In this document: positions 1 to 7,065 of the stretch, piece by piece
Layout of the letters: the number at the start of each line of letters is the position of its first letter
Numbering within the stretch: the first letter of the stretch is position 1
NCBI GenBank assembly: GCA_038259365.1
Contig: JBBSOW010000093.1
Span: 1-12,357 of the forward strand
Direction of reading: 5' to 3'
DNA length: 12,357 nt
Origin: JBBSOW01 sp038259365
GTDB taxonomy: Bacteria > Actinomycetota > Actinomycetes > Propionibacteriales > Propionibacteriaceae
The notes under the pieces: model-generated
Databases searched by the model: none
Told to the model about the DNA's origin: nothing
What the model saw: the letters and a program-made list of their open reading frames with translations, nothing else
Position numbers and translations under genes: made by a program

Positions 1-234
1 CGGCATCACGGGGTGTCGATCGCGCCGTGCACCACCACGATCCGAGGGATTGTCAGCGAGGCAACCCTGGAGCCCGGCGAGGACCCGGTGCCGCGCCGAT
101 CGGCCGTCAACCTGGACTCGGTCGAAAGCGTGTCGCTCGCGGTGCTCGTGGAGCTCGGGCGGTTCAGCGACGCGCGGATGCGTCAGGTGTGTGGCGCCCT
201 GGCGGTCGCGGCCGAATCTGGGTCGGCGTGCTGA
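1..234 (+). CDS. MazF/PemK-family endoribonuclease toxin, C-terminal part (5' end outside the window)
   Basis: The frame is open from the first base to a TGA at 232-234 and gives about 77 residues. They read like the C-terminal half of MazF/PemK mRNA interferases: TTTIRGIVSE, then a Pro-rich turn (DPVPRRSAVNLDSVESV), then a helix like LGRFSDARMRQVCGALAVA. In this family the TTTIRG strand packs in the core of the SH3-like fold, and VNLD(S/N)V is a conserved late strand. The toxin cleaves single-stranded mRNA at short motifs, and its antitoxin is normally encoded just upstream, here outside the window. One residue seems missing where relatives read LVERLGRL (here LVELGRF), and the tail ESGSAC replaces the usual short VDC ending. 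The frame is otherwise intact. The ATG at position 13 is an internal Met codon, not the start. Family call from motifs only. Confidence 0.72.
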   Translation, partial: RHHGVSIAPCTTTIRGIVSEATLEPGEDPVPRRSAVNLDSVESVSLAVLVELGRFSDARMRQVCGALAVAAESGSAC

Positions 235-273
235 CGGCCGCCGCCTGGCTGGCGTGGCTCGTCAGCGGACTCC

Positions 274-302
274 TTGGTTCGGGCACGGCCGTTGCCTAAT
301 GT
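274..302 (+). promoter_or_regulatory. Possible promoter for the DASS transporter gene
   Basis: TTGGTT (274-279), a 17-bp spacer and TAATGT (297-302) make a weak sigma-70-like pair about 85 bp before the chosen start at 388. Each hexamer matches only about half of its consensus, so this is tentative. The rest of 235-387 shows no gene and no clear terminator for the toxin gene. Confidence 0.25.
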
Positions 303-387
303 AGACATGACCTGAGTACCCGAGCTATTGCCTCCGCGTCCGGACCGTAGTGTGCGCGGTATGGACCAGTCAAAGGGGACGGGCAGC

Positions 388-1962
388 ATGGCAGAGCACG
401 AGGTGGGCTCGTCACCCACAAGCGGGGACTACGACGAAATAGCGACCCGATCGCCTGGGGAGCGCGCCGACGCGGTGCCCTCCCGGATGAACCGCAACCA
501 GTGGATCGGCCTGGGAGCTGGCCTGGTGGCGGCGCTGGTCGTCTACCTCGCGATGTCCGACGACGTCGGCCATCCCGCCAAGCTCACGGCGGCGACGGCG
601 TTGCTGATGGGGATCTGGTGGATGACCGAGGCCATTCCGATCCCGGCCACCGCGTTGCTGCCGTTGATCATCTTCCCGATCTTCAACGCCGACGTGACGA
701 TGAAGGACGTCGGGGCCTCCTACGGGGCCGACATCATCTTCTTGTTCATGGGCGGATTCCTGCTGGCCCTGGCGATGCAGCGCTGGAACCTGCACCGGCG
801 CATTGCCCTGGTCACGGTGAGAGCGGTGGGCACCAAGCCCACCATGGTGGTGGCCGGGTTCATGATCGCCACGGCGTTCTTGAGCATGTGGGTCTCCAAC
901 ACGGCCACGGCGGTCATGATGCTGCCCATCGGGGTCTCGGTGCTGGTCTTGGTCGCCACCCTCGATGACGACGCGCCAACCGACGGAGACGGCAAGGTCG
1001 ACGTCCAGGATGTGCTGCACAAGACCAACTTCGGCACCGCGCTGATGCTCGGCATCGCCTACGCCGCCTCCGTCGGATCGCTCGCCACCATCATCGGCAC
1101 CCCCCCGAACACTCTGCTGGTGGGTTACTTGCAGGAGGAGCAGGGGATCGACATCGGCTTCGGCCAATGGATGATCGCCGGGGTTCCGCTGGCCGCGGTC
1201 TTCCTCGTCATCGTCTGGTTTCTGCTCACCAAAGTGTTGTTCAAGCCCGAGATGGACGAGATCCCCGGGGGCCGAAAGCTCATCGGTGACGAGATCGCCA
1301 AGCTGGGCAGGTTCTCTCAAGGCGAGATCCGCGTCGGGATCATGTTCGTCCTGGCGGCGGTCAGCTGGGTCTCGCTCCCGCTCATCTGGGAAGATCCGAT
1401 CGTCACCGACGCCGGTGTCGCGATGATCGTCGGCGCGCTGCTGTTCCTTCTGCCCGCTGGCGCCGCTCGGGGGGTCCGGTTGTTGGACTGGGAAACCGCG
1501 ATCAAGCTGCCCTGGGGGGTCCTACTGCTGTTCGGAGGTGGGTTGGCGTTGTCGAGCCAGTTCGGCAGCAGCGGGTTGACCGAATACATCGGTACCCAAG
1601 CCGAGAAGCTCGGCGGGGTCCCCGTCGTCTTGCTGATCGTGCTGATCGCGACCGGAGTCATCTTTTTGACCGAACTGACCAGCAACACCGCCACCGCCGC
1701 CACGTTCCTACCCGTGGCCGGCGGGGTCGCCATGGGCCTGGGCCTCGATCCGCTGCTGTTGACGATCCCCGTGGCATTGGCCGCCAGCTGTGCGTTCATG
1801 CTGCCGGTGGCCACCCCACCCAATGCGGTGGCCTACGGCTCGGGTTACGTCAGCATCGCCAACATGGTCAGGGGCGGGATCTGGCTCAACCTCATCGGCA
1901 TCGTGTTGATCACGGCCACCACCTTCACGCTGATGACCTGGGCTTTGGGCATCAAGCTGTAG
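388..1962 (+). CDS. DASS-family (SLC13-like) sodium/anion or dicarboxylate transporter
   Basis: The 524-residue product is an inner-membrane carrier of the divalent anion:sodium symporter family, which brings in di- and tricarboxylates, or sulfate, with sodium. Two inverted-repeat halves each carry the family's SNT signature: SNTATAVMMLP at about 170-180 followed by IIGTPPNTLL at 235-244, and TSNTATAATFLP at 431-442 followed by PVATPPNAVAYGSGY at 473-487. The SNT residues bind sodium and the substrate carboxylate in this family. WWMTEAIPIPATALLP near residue 77 is another family hallmark. About 35 hydrophilic residues precede the first membrane segment. I chose ATG 388 because AAGGGG (373-378) lies nine bases before it. 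In-frame ATG 361 and TTG 328 have no ribosome binding site. The gene ends 17 bp from the converging drug-exporter gene. Substrate cannot be told from sequence; sulfate, succinate and citrate-like acids are all possible. Confidence 0.93.
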   Translation: MAEHEVGSSPTSGDYDEIATRSPGERADAVPSRMNRNQWIGLGAGLVAALVVYLAMSDDVGHPAKLTAATALLMGIWWMTEAIPIPATALLPLIIFPIFNADVTMKDVGASYGADIIFLFMGGFLLALAMQRWNLHRRIALVTVRAVGTKPTMVVAGFMIATAFLSMWVSNTATAVMMLPIGVSVLVLVATLDDDAPTDGDGKVDVQDVLHKTNFGTALMLGIAYAASVGSLATIIGTPPNTLLVGYLQEEQGIDIGFGQWMIAGVPLAAVFLVIVWFLLTKVLFKPEMDEIPGGRKLIGDEIAKLGRFSQGEIRVGIMFVLAAVSWVSLPLIWEDPIVTDAGVAMIVGALLFLLPAGAARGVRLLDWETAIKLPWGVLLLFGGGLALSSQFGSSGLTEYIGTQAEKLGGVPVVLLIVLIATGVIFLTELTSNTATAATFLPVAGGVAMGLGLDPLLLTIPVALAASCAFMLPVATPPNAVAYGSGYVSIANMVRGGIWLNLIGIVLITATTFTLMTWALGIKL

Positions 1963-1979
1963 GGCCCGGATACCCCAGG

Positions 1980-3662
1980 CTAGTCGTGTGATCCCGTTCG
2001 GCCGCTCGTAGCTCGAGTTCCTTGTGACGGCGCGTCGGTTTCTGTTGTCGTCTCTGCGTCGCTAGACCGCTGGACCCCAACCGAGACGGGCTCCCGATCC
2101 GAGCCTTCACGACGGGTCGGTCGCAGGTTGACGGTGTTCCGCAGGACAGTTTCACGGACCAGCACGATGGCGATGAGGGTGATGATCGCGACCATTGCGG
2201 CGATGAAGAAGATGTGGCCGAAGGAGTCGGCGTAGGAATCGTTGACCGCGATCCGGATGGGTTCGGGAAGCCGGGACAGGTCGAGGTTGGTTTCGCCAGA
2301 GCTCCCCGTTTCTCCCAGTTCGGCGGCCGAGACACCCATCTCTTGCAGCCGGGATCGGATGTTGACGGCGACCTCGTTGGTCAGGATGGCCCCCAGGGCG
2401 GAGACGCCGATCGCACCGCCCAGAGAGCGGAAGAAGGAGATGGCGGCGGAGACGGCACCCACGTCGACAACATCGACGGTGTTTTGGACCGCCAGCACGA
2501 TGTTTTGCAGCAGCGCACCCACGCCGATCCCGGTGAGGGCCATGGACACGGCCACCCACGGATATCCGGTCGTGTGGTCGACCATACCCAGGCCGATGAG
2601 CCCGGCGACCATGAGGAAGCTGCCGATGACCATGATCGGTTTCCACCGGCCGGTGCGGGTGACGATCTGACCGCCGATCGTCGACGAAAGGGTTTGGCAG
2701 ACGATCATGGGCAAGATCAACAACCCGGCCTGGGTCGGGGAGTAGCCCTCGCCGAGTTGGAAGAACTGGGTGAGGAAGACCGCGGGCCCGAACATCGCCA
2801 CGCCTACGGCCAGGCTGGCCACGATCATCAGGGCGGCCGTGTTGTTGGCGAGCAGCCGGATGGGAACGATGGGCTCGGGGGCCCGCAGCTCCACGAAGAC
2901 GACCGCCGTCGCGACGATGAGGAAGGCGCCGATGAACACGGCCGAGGTCCACGAGATCCAGGCGTACTCGCTGCCGGCGAAGGTCACCCACAGCATCGGC
3001 AGCGCCGCCGAGATCGCGAGCAGCACCGCACCGGCGTAGTCGATGGTGACCTTGCGTGACGCCCTATCGGGGACGCGCAGCTTCAGCTGGATTAACACGA
3101 CCGCGATGACGGCCAGCGGCACGCAGACGAAGTAGGTCCACCGCCACCCCAGACCGTCGGTGATCACCCCACCGAGCAATGGCCCGGACACGGTGGCGAC
3201 GCCCATGACCGCGCCCATGTACCCGGCGTATCGACCACGTTCGCGAGGGGAGACGATCGAGGCCATGATCGACTGGACCAGGGCCACCAGACCGCCCATG
3301 GCAACGCCCTGAACGGCTCGCGCCCCCATCATCATGGCGATCGAGGTAGAGAATCCGGCGACGACGGAACCGGCCACGAACAGCCCGATCGTCAGCTGCA
3401 CGAGGGCCTTCTTGTCGAACAGGTCCGACAGCTTGCCCCAGATGGGGGTGCTGATCGTCATCATCAGCAGGCTGGTCGTGATCACCCAGGTGTATTGCCG
3501 TTGGGTTCCGTTCAGGTCGGCCATGATCGTCGGCAGGGCCGTCGACACGATGGTGTTGGAGATGAGCGCGGTGAACAGCGCCGCCAACAGCCCGGTCATC
3601 ACCTGGACGACCTCGCGGTGGGTCAGCGCCTCCGGTTCGGCGGCGTGAGGGGTTGCGGTCAT
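1980..3662 (-). CDS. MFS drug exporter, DHA2 family (EmrB/QacA type, 14 TM)
   Basis: The 560-residue protein is a proton-driven multidrug exporter of the 14-helix DHA2 group. Visible signatures from the N-terminus: motif D1-like NTIVSTALPTIMADL at 36-50 in TM1, motif A GKLSDLFDKK at 76-85 in the TM2-TM3 loop, motif B-like RAVQGV at 115-120, and antiporter motif C GAVMGVATVSGPLLGG at 150-165 in TM5. The length and an extra pair of central helices fit 14 rather than 12 segments. After the last helix, about 45 polar residues rich in Arg, Ser and Thr form a cytoplasmic tail. The start ATG at 3662 overlaps the stop of the upstream MarR gene as ATGA, so the two are co-transcribed and probably translationally coupled. 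Control by that MarR protein is the natural inference. The exported compound is unknown. Confidence 0.93.
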   Translation of the reverse strand: MTATPHAAEPEALTHREVVQVMTGLLAALFTALISNTIVSTALPTIMADLNGTQRQYTWVITTSLLMMTISTPIWGKLSDLFDKKALVQLTIGLFVAGSVVAGFSTSIAMMMGARAVQGVAMGGLVALVQSIMASIVSPRERGRYAGYMGAVMGVATVSGPLLGGVITDGLGWRWTYFVCVPLAVIAVVLIQLKLRVPDRASRKVTIDYAGAVLLAISAALPMLWVTFAGSEYAWISWTSAVFIGAFLIVATAVVFVELRAPEPIVPIRLLANNTAALMIVASLAVGVAMFGPAVFLTQFFQLGEGYSPTQAGLLILPMIVCQTLSSTIGGQIVTRTGRWKPIMVIGSFLMVAGLIGLGMVDHTTGYPWVAVSMALTGIGVGALLQNIVLAVQNTVDVVDVGAVSAAISFFRSLGGAIGVSALGAILTNEVAVNIRSRLQEMGVSAAELGETGSSGETNLDLSRLPEPIRIAVNDSYADSFGHIFFIAAMVAIITLIAIVLVRETVLRNTVNLRPTRREGSDREPVSVGVQRSSDAETTTETDAPSQGTRATSGRTGSHD

Positions 3663-4126
3663 GCGGGGGGGTTTCTCCTGTCGTCGGCCTCGAGGGCTTC
3701 GGTAAGCTGGTTGAGGTGAAGGTTGAGTCGTTCTAACAGGCTGATCACGTCGTCGGCCTCCTCGGGAGTCCAGTCCGAGAGCACGTCGGCGAACTTCTCC
3801 GCGATGTAGCGATGGCGTCGGGCCAGGTTCGCGCGACCCGGGTCCGTGAGCGAGACGACGAGGGCACGGGCGTCTTGCTCGTCGGGACGGCGTCGTACCA
3901 ACCCGTCAGACTCCAGCGAATCCACCGCGCGGGACGCTACCGACGCGGACACGGCCAGCTGCTTGGCGAGTTCGCCCAGGCGAGCGTCACCGGCCTTGAG
4001 GCTCTGCAACACCCCGACCTTGGTGCCCGAAATGCTCGACTGCTGATGCTGGCCAGCCGCCCGGAAGACCCGGTGCCCCTTCACCATTTCGAGCAGGAGC
4101 TTGCCCGCACGATCCCGATCGATCAC
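3659..4126 (-). CDS. MarR-family transcriptional repressor of the downstream exporter
   Basis: The 155-residue protein has the MarR layout: an N-terminal dimerisation helix, a winged helix-turn-helix at about 47-95 and a C-terminal dimer helix at about 122-146. The recognition helix region reads ELAKQLAVSASVASRAVDSLESDGLVRR, and the wing RRRPDEQDARALVVSLTDPG contains the conserved D-x-R type motif of MarR wings. Start is GTG 4126; AGGAGG lies five bases upstream inside AAAGGAGGCAGGC, an excellent ribosome binding site. The gene is first in a two-gene operon with the DHA2 exporter (4-bp overlap). MarR proteins commonly repress themselves and a linked exporter and release DNA when a phenolic or lipophilic ligand binds, so autoregulation through the palindrome at 4143-4159 is likely. 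The ligand is unknown. Confidence 0.92.
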   Translation of the reverse strand: MIDRDRAGKLLLEMVKGHRVFRAAGQHQQSSISGTKVGVLQSLKAGDARLGELAKQLAVSASVASRAVDSLESDGLVRRRPDEQDARALVVSLTDPGRANLARRHRYIAEKFADVLSDWTPEEADDVISLLERLNLHLNQLTEALEADDRRNPPA

Positions 4127-4142
4127 GCCTGCCTCCTTTTAT

Positions 4143-4159
4143 TTGTTTGCGGCAAGCAA
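4143..4159 (-). promoter_or_regulatory. Candidate MarR operator (imperfect palindrome)
   Basis: TTGTTTGC, one central G, then GCAAGCAA form a 17-bp dyad with seven of eight arm positions paired. It lies 17 bp upstream of the MarR start codon, between the -10 box and the ribosome binding site. Length and placement suit a MarR dimer blocking the transcription start. Binding is inferred. Confidence 0.6.
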
Positions 4160-4164
4160 CTATA
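4159..4164 (-). promoter_or_regulatory. -10 box of the MarR-exporter operon
   Basis: On the minus strand TATAGT matches the TATAAT consensus at five of six positions and touches the edge of the palindrome at 4143-4159. Upstream at 17-bp spacing is a weak -35 (TTTCCG). The start point would fall inside or just past the palindrome, leaving a leader of about 25 nt with the AGGAGG site. Confidence 0.5.
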
Positions 4165-4460
4165 CCGGATGTTGTCGGTCTCGGAAACGGTCTGCGCGCG
4201 GCGACGACTACGGCTTCGAGCCGGGACGGGTGGTGGTGAGGAACAGCACGGCCCGGGCGCCGCGACGACGCCGAGCACTTCCTCGGCCGCCCCCCGGCGA
4301 CTCGTTGGTCCCCCCACGAGTAGAGTCATACCCTAGGGGGGTACAAGATTAACCGGACTGCGAACCATTGCGCGGCTCTCGGCGGCTCCTCTCGTGAGGT
4401 TCACGGACCGAGAAAGAAGGAACGCCGCAGACCGCGGCGCCTGGGAGGAGGCGGCGGGCT
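4165..4460. other. Intergenic region between divergent MarR and multicopper oxidase genes
   Basis: This stretch shows no convincing gene; the short open frames through it resemble nothing I recognise. It holds the upstream part of the MarR promoter, a very GC-rich middle section (about 4195-4320), the CsoR-like box at 4328-4344 and the leader of the oxidase gene, which ends with the ribosome binding site GGGAGGAGG at 4443-4451. Confidence 0.5.
4328..4344 (+). promoter_or_regulatory. Candidate CsoR/RicR-type copper operator
   Basis: ATACCCTAGGGGGGTAC is a pseudo-palindrome with opposed C and G tracts ending in TAC/GTA. It closely follows the known CsoR-family operator pattern (TACCC-TA-centred-GGGTA). 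It lies upstream of a multicopper oxidase; in mycobacteria the oxidase MmcO is under the CsoR paralogue RicR. A weak -10-like sequence (TACAAG, 4342-4347) overlaps its right end, which would let repressor occupy the promoter until copper binds. No csoR-like gene is in the window, so the repressor would act from elsewhere. Confidence 0.62.
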
Positions 4461-5921
4461 ATGGGTGCGCTGACGCGCCGGCGGCTGTTGGCCGCAGGCC
4501 TAGTCGGGGCGGGGGTCACCGCGACCGGTGGGGTGGGTCTGTGGTGGGCGGCGTCTCACGAAGATCAAAGCGAGAGCACGCTCGGCGAGGCGTTGACCCA
4601 GCCCGAGGACATCGCGAGCCGCGACGGGGTCTTGGAGCTGGATCTGACGGCCGCGCCCAAACGCCTCCAGGTCGGTGGCCGCGAGGCGAGCGTGCAGACC
4701 TTCAACGGTTCCCTACCCGGCCCGACGCTGCGCGTCTCCCCCGGTGACACGGTGCGCATCGCGATGACCAACGAGCTTCCGTCCCCGACGAACCTGCACG
4801 TGCACGGGCTGCACGTCTCCCCGCGCGGCAACTCGGACAATCCGTTTATCAGCATCGCCCCCGGCGATTCGTTCGACTACGAGTTCGTCCTACCCGAGGA
4901 TCACCCGCCGGGCACCTACTGGTACCACCCGCACCTCCACGGCACCGTGGCCGACCAGGTCGCCGCCGGGCTCTACGGCGCGATCATCGTCGAAGATGCC
5001 GCGCCGGTTCCGGTGACCCGGGAGCGGCTCATGGTCGTCTCCGATCTCAGCCTCGACGCCTCCGGAGCCATTGCCACCGTCGATCACATGCAGAGGATGA
5101 TTGGCCGCGAGGGCGAGATCGTCCTGGTCAACGGCCAGGTTCGTCCCCGCATCACCGCGGCACCCGGGGAACGCGAACGGTGGCGGATCGTCAACGCCTG
5201 CCCCTCGCGCTACCTCCGGCTTGCGTTGGACGGACAGGACGTCCAACTCTTCAGCCGCGACTTCGGCCGCCTCGCCGCCCCGGAGACCCTCTCCGAGCTG
5301 GTGCTGCCACCAGGTGGCCGGGTCGAACTCCTCGTCGACGTCCGGAAGGGGTCGTCAACCCTGACCGCCGAGCCGGTCGATCGGGGCGGCATGGGCGCCA
5401 TGATGGGCGGTGGGTCGACGGGGGGCGGTGACGCCGTCGAGATGCTGGCGCTCGAGGTCACCGGGGAATCGACGGACACGCCGGGCCCCGTGCCGGCGGG
5501 CCCGGCCCTGCGAGACCTGCGCGGGCGCCCGATCGCCGGCCGCCGCACCCTGGACTTCGGGATGGGGATGGGCGGCATGATGGGCCGAGGCGGCGGGATG
5601 TCGTTCACTATCAACCGCCAGACCTTCGACGGCGATCGAACCGATGCCACCGTCGAGGCCGGGACCGTCGAGGAATGGACGCTGACGAACTCGAGCACCA
5701 TGGACCACCCCATGCATCTTCACGTCTGGCCAATGCAGGTCATCGAGGACGGGCAGGGTCGCGTCCCGGAGCCGCGGTGGCGCGACGTCGTGAACGTCCC
5801 GGCGTCCGGTCGGGTCACGGTCCTCATCGCGTTCGAGGACTTCTCGGGCAGAACGGTCTATCACTGTCACATCCTCGACCACGAGGACGAGGGGATGATG
5901 GGCACCGTCGCCGTGGGCTGA
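4461..5921 (+). CDS. Tat-exported multicopper oxidase (copper-tolerance laccase/MmcO-like)
   Basis: The 486-residue product is a three-cupredoxin multicopper oxidase acting outside the membrane, where such enzymes oxidise Cu(I) or phenols and reduce oxygen to water. The N-terminus carries a twin-arginine signal (TRRRLLAAG at 5-13) before a hydrophobic stretch to about residue 31. All copper-site motifs are present: HVHG (His113, His115), HPHLHG (His156, His158, His160), HPMHLHVW (His416, His419, His421) and HCHILDHEDEGM (His468, Cys469, His470, His474, axial Met479). The axial Met indicates a moderate-potential type 1 copper site. Two Met/Gly-rich loops (about 308-328 and 366-380) resemble the Met-rich copper-binding inserts of CueO-type cuprous oxidases. 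Start ATG 4461 follows GGGAGGAGG with about nine bases spacing. A CsoR-like box upstream supports copper induction. I see no lipobox, unlike MmcO of Mycobacterium tuberculosis, so a soluble or signal-anchored form is likely. Confidence 0.93.
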   Translation: MGALTRRRLLAAGLVGAGVTATGGVGLWWAASHEDQSESTLGEALTQPEDIASRDGVLELDLTAAPKRLQVGGREASVQTFNGSLPGPTLRVSPGDTVRIAMTNELPSPTNLHVHGLHVSPRGNSDNPFISIAPGDSFDYEFVLPEDHPPGTYWYHPHLHGTVADQVAAGLYGAIIVEDAAPVPVTRERLMVVSDLSLDASGAIATVDHMQRMIGREGEIVLVNGQVRPRITAAPGERERWRIVNACPSRYLRLALDGQDVQLFSRDFGRLAAPETLSELVLPPGGRVELLVDVRKGSSTLTAEPVDRGGMGAMMGGGSTGGGDAVEMLALEVTGESTDTPGPVPAGPALRDLRGRPIAGRRTLDFGMGMGGMMGRGGGMSFTINRQTFDGDRTDATVEAGTVEEWTLTNSSTMDHPMHLHVWPMQVIEDGQGRVPEPRWRDVVNVPASGRVTVLIAFEDFSGRTVYHCHILDHEDEGMMGTVAVG

Positions 5922-5952
5922 CCGACAGACGGCGATGGGTTCGAACCTCTCG

Positions 5953-6255
5953 TCAGGCCGCGTCGGCCAGGGCCTCGCGCAGCTGCTCGAGCGTGGGCGC
6001 GCCGGCGTACCCGTCCGATGTCGGGTACCTGCGGCACGCCCAGCCCACCGTCGAGCCGGGCTCGGCGAACACATCGACGCAGTCGATAAGGATGCTCGGC
6101 GAGCCGCGCATACCGGCGCGTTCGGCGTCCTCCGGGGTCTCGACGAGCCGGTGAGCGAGCGTGAGATCGCCGCGCTCGTCCGCGAGCGACCGCAACCGCT
6201 CATCGGCAATTTTCCAGTTCGGGCACTCTTCGAAGTAGATCAAGGTGATATCCAT
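5953..6255 (-). CDS. Small thioredoxin-like protein with CPxW motif
   Basis: The 100-residue protein opens with a beta strand and YFEECPNW at 8-15, where Cys11 sits where a thioredoxin active site would be, and has a cis-Pro-type loop GSPSILID at 51-58. It ends in a conserved-looking PTLEQLREAL helix. This matches the short thioredoxin-fold family found in actinobacteria beside metal-responsive MerR genes; related domains occur near alkylmercury lyases. Only one Cys is in the active-site motif. Cys59 and Cys74 are the other two, so a metal- or thiol-binding site across the fold is possible. The start ATG 6255 has only a weak ribosome binding site (GCAGG). It is divergent from the MerR gene and converges with the oxidase gene 31 bp away. 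Its biochemical role is not established; redox or metal handling is inference. Confidence 0.75.
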   Translation of the reverse strand: MDITLIYFEECPNWKIADERLRSLADERGDLTLAHRLVETPEDAERAGMRGSPSILIDCVDVFAEPGSTVGWACRRYPTSDGYAGAPTLEQLREALADAA

Positions 6256-6262
6256 ACCTGCA

Positions 6263-6293
6263 GGCTAAACCTTTATCCTTGGTACAAGGTCAA
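6263..6293 (-). promoter_or_regulatory. MerR-type operator/promoter between the thioredoxin-like gene and merR-like gene
   Basis: On the minus strand, -35 TTGACC (6288-6293) and a -10-like TTAGCC (6263-6268) are 19 bp apart, the stretched spacing typical of MerR-activated promoters. Between them lies a 22-bp dyad (6269-6290) with arms ACCTTnnnCC and GGnnnAAGGT, seven of ten arm positions pairing. The TTGACCTT...AAGGTTTA layout closely resembles CueR/ZntR target promoters. It would be activated by the adjacent regulator when metal is bound. TAGCAT at 6298-6303 could be a -10 for the regulator itself. Confidence 0.62.
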
Positions 6294-6310
6294 GGCGTAG
6301 CATAGGAGCC

Positions 6311-6730
6311 ATGCGTATCAAAGCCGTCGCCGACGCCGAGGGTGTCTCCACGCAGACGGTTCGGTTCTACGAACGCAAGGGCCTGCTGGCCCCGCCTCGA
6401 CGGGGACCCAACGGTTACCGCGACTACGAGCCCTCGACCCTCACGCGGCTTCGGTTCATTCGCAGCGCGCAAGCCGCGGGACTGACCCTCGTCGAGATTG
6501 CCGGCATCCTCGATCTTCGCCACGACGGCGCCACACCGTGCGCCCACGTCCGCTCTCTGCTGCTGGCCAAGCGGGACGACGTGCGGGCACGGCAGGAGGA
6601 ACTCGCCGGGCTGGAGGCGGAGCTCGAGGTCCTGATCGCCCGAAGCAGCCAGCTCGACCCCACGGATTGCTCCGACCCTCAGATCTGCCACATCATCGCT
6701 CCCGACCAGCGACCGACGACGGCACCGTGA
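6311..6730 (+). CDS. Heavy-metal-responsive MerR-family regulator
   Basis: The 139-residue protein has a MerR winged helix-turn-helix at the N-terminus (MRIKAVADAEGVSTQTVRFYERKGLL, then NGYRDYEPSTLTRLRFI), a long dimerisation helix at about 80-112 and a metal loop at the end. Possible metal ligands are Cys77 (in TPCAHV) and Cys120 and Cys126 (DPTDCSDPQICHII). A Cys near position 77 is found in MerR and ZntR, which sense divalent Hg, Zn, Cd or Pb. CueR, which senses Cu(I), has Ser there. The sequence therefore leans to divalent metal sensing despite the copper oxidase next door, although the Cys120-Cys126 spacing is shorter than in those models. Start ATG 6311 has AGGAG just upstream (6304-6308) at tight spacing. 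It is divergent from the thioredoxin-like gene over a MerR-type dyad. Confidence 0.9.
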   Translation: MRIKAVADAEGVSTQTVRFYERKGLLAPPRRGPNGYRDYEPSTLTRLRFIRSAQAAGLTLVEIAGILDLRHDGATPCAHVRSLLLAKRDDVRARQEELAGLEAELEVLIARSSQLDPTDCSDPQICHIIAPDQRPTTAP

Positions 6731-6743
6731 CCAACGCCGTCAC

Positions 6744-7065
6744 GTGGTGGGATCTGTCGCGGTCGTCATCGGCGCCGGCGGGCTGGGCCACGTGGGCATT
6801 CAGATCCTGCGGGCGATCAGCCCCGCCATGGTGGTGGCGCTCGACGTGGCCGAGGACAAGCTGGCGCTGACGCGGGAGGTTAGCGCGCACCACGCGTTCC
6901 TCTCCGAGGTGAGCGCGGTGGCCAAGGTCCAGGAGTTGACCGGCGCTACGGGGCGCACGCGGTGTTCGACTCCGTCGGGGTCCAGCGGACTATCGCCCTG
7001 GTTCAGCTCATGATCCGGGTCAGTGGCGATCACGTTCTCGTCGGGGTCGGCCCGGGAACCCCTTC
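6744..7065 (+). pseudogene. Zinc-type alcohol dehydrogenase relic (NAD-binding domain only, frameshifted)
   Basis: From about 6750 the frame encodes the Rossmann part of an MDR alcohol dehydrogenase: SVAVVIGAGGLGHVGIQILRA with the GxGGLG dinucleotide loop, then VVALDVAEDKLALTREVSAHHAFL and VQELTGATG. At about 6951 a single missing G shifts the frame; the next frame continues as HAVFDSVGVQRTIALVQLMIRVSGDHVLVGVGPGTP up to about 7062. The catalytic zinc (GroES-like) N-terminal domain and the C-terminus are both absent, so only about 105 of the usual 340 residues remain. It starts right after the MerR stop. Its 3' end runs into the tail of the oppositely oriented DUF302 relic. Non-functional as an enzyme. 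Confidence 0.78.

Noticed and set aside
412..1320. Minus-strand open frame of 302 codons
   Set aside because: It is antisense to the DASS transporter, with low-complexity His/Arg/Asp/Gln content and no domain.
1963..1979. Possible shared terminator between the convergent transporter and exporter genes
   Set aside because: The 17-bp gap has no stable hairpin or T-tract.
2214..3059. Plus-strand open frame of 281 codons
   Set aside because: It mirrors the DHA2 exporter gene and has a charged, repetitive composition without recognisable motifs.
5395..5605. Repeated ATGGGCGGC-like Met/Gly codons as a DNA repeat
   Set aside because: They encode Met-rich loops of the multicopper oxidase and are explained by protein function.
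5938..5947. GGTTCGAACC, which resembles a tRNA T-arm, between two convergent genes
   Set aside because: No acceptor, D or anticodon arms can be drawn around it. It is only a 10-bp palindrome.
5355..6209. Minus-strand open frame of 284 codons across the oxidase 3' end and the thioredoxin-like gene
   Set aside because: It overlaps two well-supported genes in a different frame and has no family features.
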